NCBI GenBank assembly: GCA_946613735.1
Contig: CAMOFS010000031.1
Location: 1 to 9,858, forward strand
Reading direction: 5' to 3'
Source of the DNA: an uncultured Lachnospiraceae bacterium
GTDB taxonomy: Bacteria; Bacillota_A; Clostridia; Lachnospirales; Lachnospiraceae
Length of the DNA: 9,858 bases
The notes under the pieces were generated by a model that saw nothing but the letters and a program-made list of their open reading frames with translations, had not been told where the DNA came from and searched no databases. A program made the position numbers and the translations under genes. Shown piece by piece: positions 6,807 through 9,858 of this stretch (position 1 is its first letter; the number at the start of each line of letters is the position of its first letter).

Positions 6807-6899
6807 AGATTCTTCGCTACGCTCAGAATGACATATTATATGTGCCCAGAATGACATCCTCCCCTGTCATCCTGAGGAGCGAAGCGACGAAGGATCTTA
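6807..6899. repeat. pair of inverted dispersed hairpin repeats
   Basis: Two copies of the repeat family seen after the next genes, in opposite orientation. The first (6807-6834) has ATTCT at 6809-6813 pairing with AGAAT at 6825-6829, with a small inner GC stem, and ends ATGACAT. The second (6863-6899) starts CCTGTCAT and has ATCCT at 6869-6873 pairing with AGGAT at 6891-6895. A part copy (CCAGAATGACAT, 6846-6857) lies between them. Such palindromes are scattered widely between genes in many bacteria, and the peptides they encode when read as genes (SERSEES, HPEG) are artefacts. Confidence 0.75.
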
Positions 6900-6952
6900 T
6901 GAGTGACAAAGGGTTCTATAGGGATGTCCTGAATGATTGGAGATGCAGGATT

Positions 6953-8098
6953 ATGAAAAAAATCTTTTCATTTTTACTTGGCTTAATACTGGTGCTGGGC
7001 ATGATCCCCACAGGGATGGCTGAGGCTAAGACTACAGCCACGGACGCTGCCCTCAATACCACTGTGACGGTAAAGCTTTCCAACAACGGTGATTCCAAGA
7101 TGTACAAGTTCACCACAAAGGAGGCCGGCCGTATCACCATCGATGTGGCCACCACGGCCCAGGGTGACAACTACACCATCACTACCACACTTAAGGACAG
7201 TGACGGTAAGGTTGTGGTGGATCCCCAGACCGGATCTGCCTACAGCATGCCCTCCTATGGCGCAGCTGCCGGTGAGACCTTTTATCTTATAGTGGAGCCC
7301 GGCTATCGTGGATGGGATACATCCTTTAAGATCATCTTTGGCTTTTCCACCACCCAAAACTGGGAGACGGAGAACAACGACACCTCTGAAAAGGCAGATG
7401 CCATCGCTTCAAATACCGATTACTATGGAAGTATCTCTAAGGCTGCGGATGTGGACTTTTACAAATTCCGCGTATCAAATGCTGCCAAGATAAAGCTTAC
7501 CTTCGGCCCAGCAGTCATAGACGGACAGAGCAGGAGCTGGGATGTGGATCTCTACAATGAAAAGGGCGAGAGTCTGGACTGCTTTGATACCGGCTCCAAG
7601 AACAGTATCACTGTGAATCTCAAAAAGGGACTTTACTATATACGTGTGGCCGGCCAGAGTGTCACTGCCGATGACGGTACCGTGACAAATGCTGTGGGAG
7701 GAGATTACTGCTTCTCTTTTAAGAAGGGATCCCTCAAGGTCAAAAAGCCCACGGTCACCCAGGTGAAGATGTACGGCGAAGAGTCCTGGCTTTATGATAA
7801 CTATGCTACTGCTGTGGTATCCATAAAAAATGGTGGTGCCATAGATGGATATACCATGAGGATAAGCAGGTCATCCAATATGAAGTCCGGGACCAAAAAG
7901 AAGAATTACAGTATTTCCGCCAGCAACGGAGTGACAGGCAAAAAGATCAGATCCAATATCAGGATGGGCATCTATCCCGCCTACTATGTGCAGGTGAGGG
8001 GATATGTGAAGGATGCCTTTGGCAGCAGGATCTACGGGAAGTATTCCAATATCAAGTCAGGCAGCCTGTCAGCGAGAGAATATAATAAATTAAAATAA
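6953..8098 (+). CDS. secreted PPC-domain protein without protease domain
   Basis: A 381-residue exported protein. Residues 1-23 are a signal peptide (MKK, hydrophobic FSFLLGLILVLGMIP, A-E-A cleavage site). Two beta-sandwich units of the bacterial pre-peptidase C-terminal (PPC) type follow: about 28-140 (KMYKFTTKEAGRITIDV, then FYLIVEPGY) and about 143-265, which opens with the family hallmark ETENNDTSEKADAI and has GSISKAADVDFYKFRV and GLYYIRVAG. The C-terminal 110 residues resemble a fibronectin III-like fold ending YVQVRGYVKDAFGSRIYGKYS, common at the ends of Lachnospiraceae surface proteins. No protease or other catalytic motif is seen, so it may bind carbohydrate or protein outside the cell. 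The true start is ATG 6953 (GGAGA at 6939-6943); a longer frame from 6842 runs through repeat DNA and lacks a signal at its start. The strong C-ending codon use resembles asd and thrC. Confidence 0.85.
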   Translation: MKKIFSFLLGLILVLGMIPTGMAEAKTTATDAALNTTVTVKLSNNGDSKMYKFTTKEAGRITIDVATTAQGDNYTITTTLKDSDGKVVVDPQTGSAYSMPSYGAAAGETFYLIVEPGYRGWDTSFKIIFGFSTTQNWETENNDTSEKADAIASNTDYYGSISKAADVDFYKFRVSNAAKIKLTFGPAVIDGQSRSWDVDLYNEKGESLDCFDTGSKNSITVNLKKGLYYIRVAGQSVTADDGTVTNAVGGDYCFSFKKGSLKVKKPTVTQVKMYGEESWLYDNYATAVVSIKNGGAIDGYTMRISRSSNMKSGTKKKNYSISASNGVTGKKIRSNIRMGIYPAYYVQVRGYVKDAFGSRIYGKYSNIKSGSLSAREYNKLK

Positions 8099-8128
8099 GA
8101 TCCTTCGGGCTGCGCCCTCAGGATGACA
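8098..8128 (+). repeat. hairpin repeat abutting a stop codon
   Basis: ATCCT (8100-8104) pairs with AGGAT (8120-8124); inside, GGGC (8107-8110) pairs with GCCC (8114-8117) around TGC, with a TC/TC internal loop. It starts on the last base of the TAA of the PPC gene. The copy at 9761-9791 has the same plan with GGAC/GTCC, a compensatory change. No T-run follows, so classic termination is not supported. Confidence 0.8.
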
Positions 8129-8203
8129 GGAGGCTGCGCCCTCGGGATGACAGGAGGCTGCGCCCTCAGGATGACAGGAGGCTGTGCCTTCAGGATGACA
8201 GGA
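8108..8203. repeat. 24-bp tandem repeat, four copies
   Basis: Units at 8108-8131, 8132-8155, 8156-8179 and 8180-8203. Units 1 and 3 are identical; unit 2 differs by one base and unit 4 by two. A partial fifth start (GGCTGCA) follows at 8204-8210. Each unit is the right half of the neighbouring hairpin repeat plus the GGA that joins copies. There are no unique spacers, so it is not a CRISPR array. The unit length of eight codons keeps a false reverse-strand frame open. Confidence 0.92.
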
Positions 8204-8214
8204 GGCTGCATTAT

Positions 8215-8244
8215 ATGTCATTCTGAGCGAAGCGAAGAATCTTT
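8215..8244. repeat. inverted hairpin repeat before thrC
   Basis: ATTCT (8220-8224) pairs with AGAAT (8236-8240), with an inner GC pair of bases around GAA; the orientation is opposite to the copy at 8098. It is followed by CTTTT, so it could also act as a weak terminator for the PPC gene. It ends just before the thrC ribosome site (GGAG, 8251-8254). Confidence 0.65.
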
Positions 8245-8261
8245 TAAAAAGGAGAATTAAC

Positions 8262-9761
8262 ATGTCATTACAATATGTTAGCACCAGAAATAAGAACATC
8301 ACGGCTACCGCTTCGGAGGCCATCCTTCAGGGACTGGCGGACGACGGAGGGCTCTTTGTCCCTACCGAGATCCCCAAGCTGGATGTAAGCCTTGAGACAC
8401 TTTCAGGCTATTCCTACCAGAGAGTGGCCTACGAGGTAATGAAGCTTTTCCTTACTGATTTTACCGAGGAGGAGCTGAAGGGATGTATAGATGCAGCCTA
8501 TGATAAAAAGTTTGACACTCCGGTCATAGCACCTCTTAAAAAGGAGGCCGGTGTGTACTATCTGGAGCTTTTCCACGGTGCCACAATAGCCTTCAAGGAT
8601 ATGGCCCTTTCCATCCTGCCTCATCTTATGACTACGGCAGCTAAGAAAAACGACGTTAAGGAAGAGATAGTCATCCTTACCGCTACCTCTGGGGATACGG
8701 GCAAGGCCGCCCTGGCGGGCTTTGCGGATGTGCCCGGTACTCGTATCGTGGTATTCTATCCCAAGGACGGGGTCAGCCCCATCCAGGAAAAGCAGATGGT
8801 CACCCAAAAGGGAGACAACACCAGGGTCATAGCCATCCGCGGCAATTTTGATCAGGCCCAGACCGGGGTCAAGCAGATCTTCGGTGATGACGCCCTTAAG
8901 GCAGAGCTTAAGGACAGAGGCTTTATCCTATCCTCAGCCAACTCCATCAATATAGGCCGCCTGGTGCCACAGATCTGCTACTATGTATATGCTTATACCA
9001 GACTTATCGCTGAGGACGTTATCAAGCCCGGCGATACCGTGGATGTTACAGTTCCCACCGGCAATTTCGGCAATATCCTTGCCTGCTTCTATGCAAAGCA
9101 GATGGGACTTCCCGTAGGAAAGCTGGTCTGCGCATCCAACGAGAACAAGGTGCTTTACGATTTCTTCGGCTCCGGTGTATATGACAAGAACCGTGAGTTT
9201 GTACTGACCACCTCACCCTCCATGGATATTTTGATCTCCAGTAATCTTGAGAGACTTATTTACCATATCACGGGGGATGATGATAAAAAAACAGCCAGCT
9301 TCATGGAACAGCTTTCAAAAACAGGAAAGTATGAGATCACCGATGAGATGAGAGGACGCCTTACCGACTTTTATGGCGGCTTTGCCAATGAAAGTGCTAC
9401 CGCTGAAGAGATAAGCCGCGTGTACCACGCCAGCGGATACGTCATTGACACGCATACCGCGGTTGCGTCGGCAGTAAGCCTAAAGTACAGGGAGGGCAGC
9501 AGTGCAAAGAGTCCCATGATCATAGCCTCCACGGCCAGCCCCTATAAGTTCACCAGATACGTGCTGGAGGCACTGGCAAAAACTGAGGATATCGGAAGAC
9601 TCAATGACAAGTCCGATCTGGAGCTTACCAAAAAGCTGGAGTCCATTTCGGGTGTAGAGATACCCGCCGCGGTAAAGGAGCTTTTTGATGCACCGGTGCT
9701 TCATGACATTGTTTGTGATGTGGATGGTATGCCAAAAGAGGTAAAGGAGTTCCTGAAATAA
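8262..9761 (+). CDS. thrC: threonine synthase
   Basis: A 499-residue cytoplasmic PLP enzyme that converts O-phosphohomoserine to threonine, the last step of the pathway begun by aspartate kinase and Asd. The N-terminal threonine-synthase domain (about 1-85) opens with SLQYVSTRN and has GLADDGGLFVP at 24-34. The PLP lysine is Lys112 in HGATIAFKDMA. The phosphate-binding SGDTGKAA lies at 143-150, and VPTGNFGNILACFYAKQMG near 266-284 is the second PLP-contact loop. The length fits the long threonine synthase class rather than the roughly 350-residue class. ATG 8262 has AAAAAGGAG at 8246-8254. It is the third gene in a row with the asd-like codon style. A promoter in the repeat-filled gap before it is not clear, so transcription with the PPC gene is possible. 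Confidence 0.97.
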   Translation: MSLQYVSTRNKNITATASEAILQGLADDGGLFVPTEIPKLDVSLETLSGYSYQRVAYEVMKLFLTDFTEEELKGCIDAAYDKKFDTPVIAPLKKEAGVYYLELFHGATIAFKDMALSILPHLMTTAAKKNDVKEEIVILTATSGDTGKAALAGFADVPGTRIVVFYPKDGVSPIQEKQMVTQKGDNTRVIAIRGNFDQAQTGVKQIFGDDALKAELKDRGFILSSANSINIGRLVPQICYYVYAYTRLIAEDVIKPGDTVDVTVPTGNFGNILACFYAKQMGLPVGKLVCASNENKVLYDFFGSGVYDKNREFVLTTSPSMDILISSNLERLIYHITGDDDKKTASFMEQLSKTGKYEITDEMRGRLTDFYGGFANESATAEEISRVYHASGYVIDTHTAVASAVSLKYREGSSAKSPMIIASTASPYKFTRYVLEALAKTEDIGRLNDKSDLELTKKLESISGVEIPAAVKELFDAPVLHDIVCDVDGMPKEVKEFLK

Positions 9762-9858
9762 GATCCTTCGGACTTCGTCCTCAGGATGACAGGAATAGGG
9801 TGTCATTCTGAGTGAGGGCAGGGTGTCATTCTGAGCGAAGGCAGGGTGTCATTCTGAG
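9761..9858. repeat. hairpin repeat plus 23-bp tandem repeat, cut by window end
   Basis: The hairpin starts on the last base of the thrC stop: ATCCT 9763-9767 with AGGAT 9783-9787, GGAC 9770-9773 with GTCC 9777-9780. After it a 23-bp unit (GGGTGTCATTCTGAGYGARGGCA) repeats at 9798-9820, 9821-9843 and partly 9844-9858. The tandem units carry the ATTCTGAG half of the inverted form of the same repeat. The array continues beyond the window. Confidence 0.88.

Noticed and set aside
6663..6857. Reverse-strand open frame with a CHSERSEES peptide
   Set aside because: It runs through a dispersed hairpin repeat and the 3' end of asd; this peptide is a well-known artefact of such repeats.
6842..6952. Longer N-terminus for the PPC protein from a GTG
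   Set aside because: It would translate repeat DNA and bury the signal peptide 37 residues inside; ATG 6953 has a ribosome site and a proper signal peptide.
8108..8203. CRISPR array
   Set aside because: Units abut with no unique spacers and no cas genes are present.
8090..8323. Reverse-strand open frame giving repeated ASCHPEGA peptides
   Set aside because: It is produced by the 24-bp tandem repeat, whose length is a multiple of three; it overlaps the thrC start and has no ribosome site.

Overview
The window suggests a low-to-moderate GC anaerobic Firmicute, most likely Lachnospiraceae (Butyrivibrio or a relative). Reasons: the long type of aspartate-semialdehyde dehydrogenase and threonine synthase, strong purine-rich Shine-Dalgarno sites, a secreted repeat-bearing surface-type protein, and dispersed hairpin repeats that give CHPEGAA/CHSERSEES-like peptides when mistranslated. 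The taxon is an inference; no rRNA or other marker is present.

Positions 1-5549 look accessory: AT-rich, unusual genes, signs of decay. Positions 1-338 hold no gene but carry three perfect hairpins. Positions 339-543 look like a broken small gene. A good promoter at 518-546 then leads a tight cluster: a 116-aa protein of unknown function (585-935), a membrane protein with two degenerate Rossmann/TrkA-N-like domains and a C-terminal RyR-like domain (963-2539, split by one frameshift near 1844-1883), and a WYL-domain transcription regulator (2536-3672) overlapping it by 4 bases. A terminator follows. A separate gene for a PcfJ-like protein with an internal 30-bp tandem repeat occupies 3768-5549, with its ribosome site inside a possible hairpin. 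The first three genes look like one operon, a sensing or defence-type module with its own WYL regulator. That reading is inference.

Positions 5550-9858 are housekeeping in character, with visibly higher GC and a preference for C/G-ending codons: asd (5703-6791), a secreted PPC-domain protein (6953-8098), and thrC (8262-9761). asd makes aspartate semialdehyde and thrC makes threonine, so the two enzymes act at the start and end of the same branch; homoserine dehydrogenase and kinase must lie elsewhere. All three intergenic or 3' regions carry copies of one hairpin repeat family with compensatory base changes, two copies beginning within a base or two of a stop codon, plus two short tandem arrays (24-bp unit x4, 23-bp unit x2.6).

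The most interesting items are the frameshifted RyR-domain gene coupled to a WYL regulator, the possible operator pair around its promoter, the covarying hairpin repeats, and the hairpin-rich leader at the left edge.
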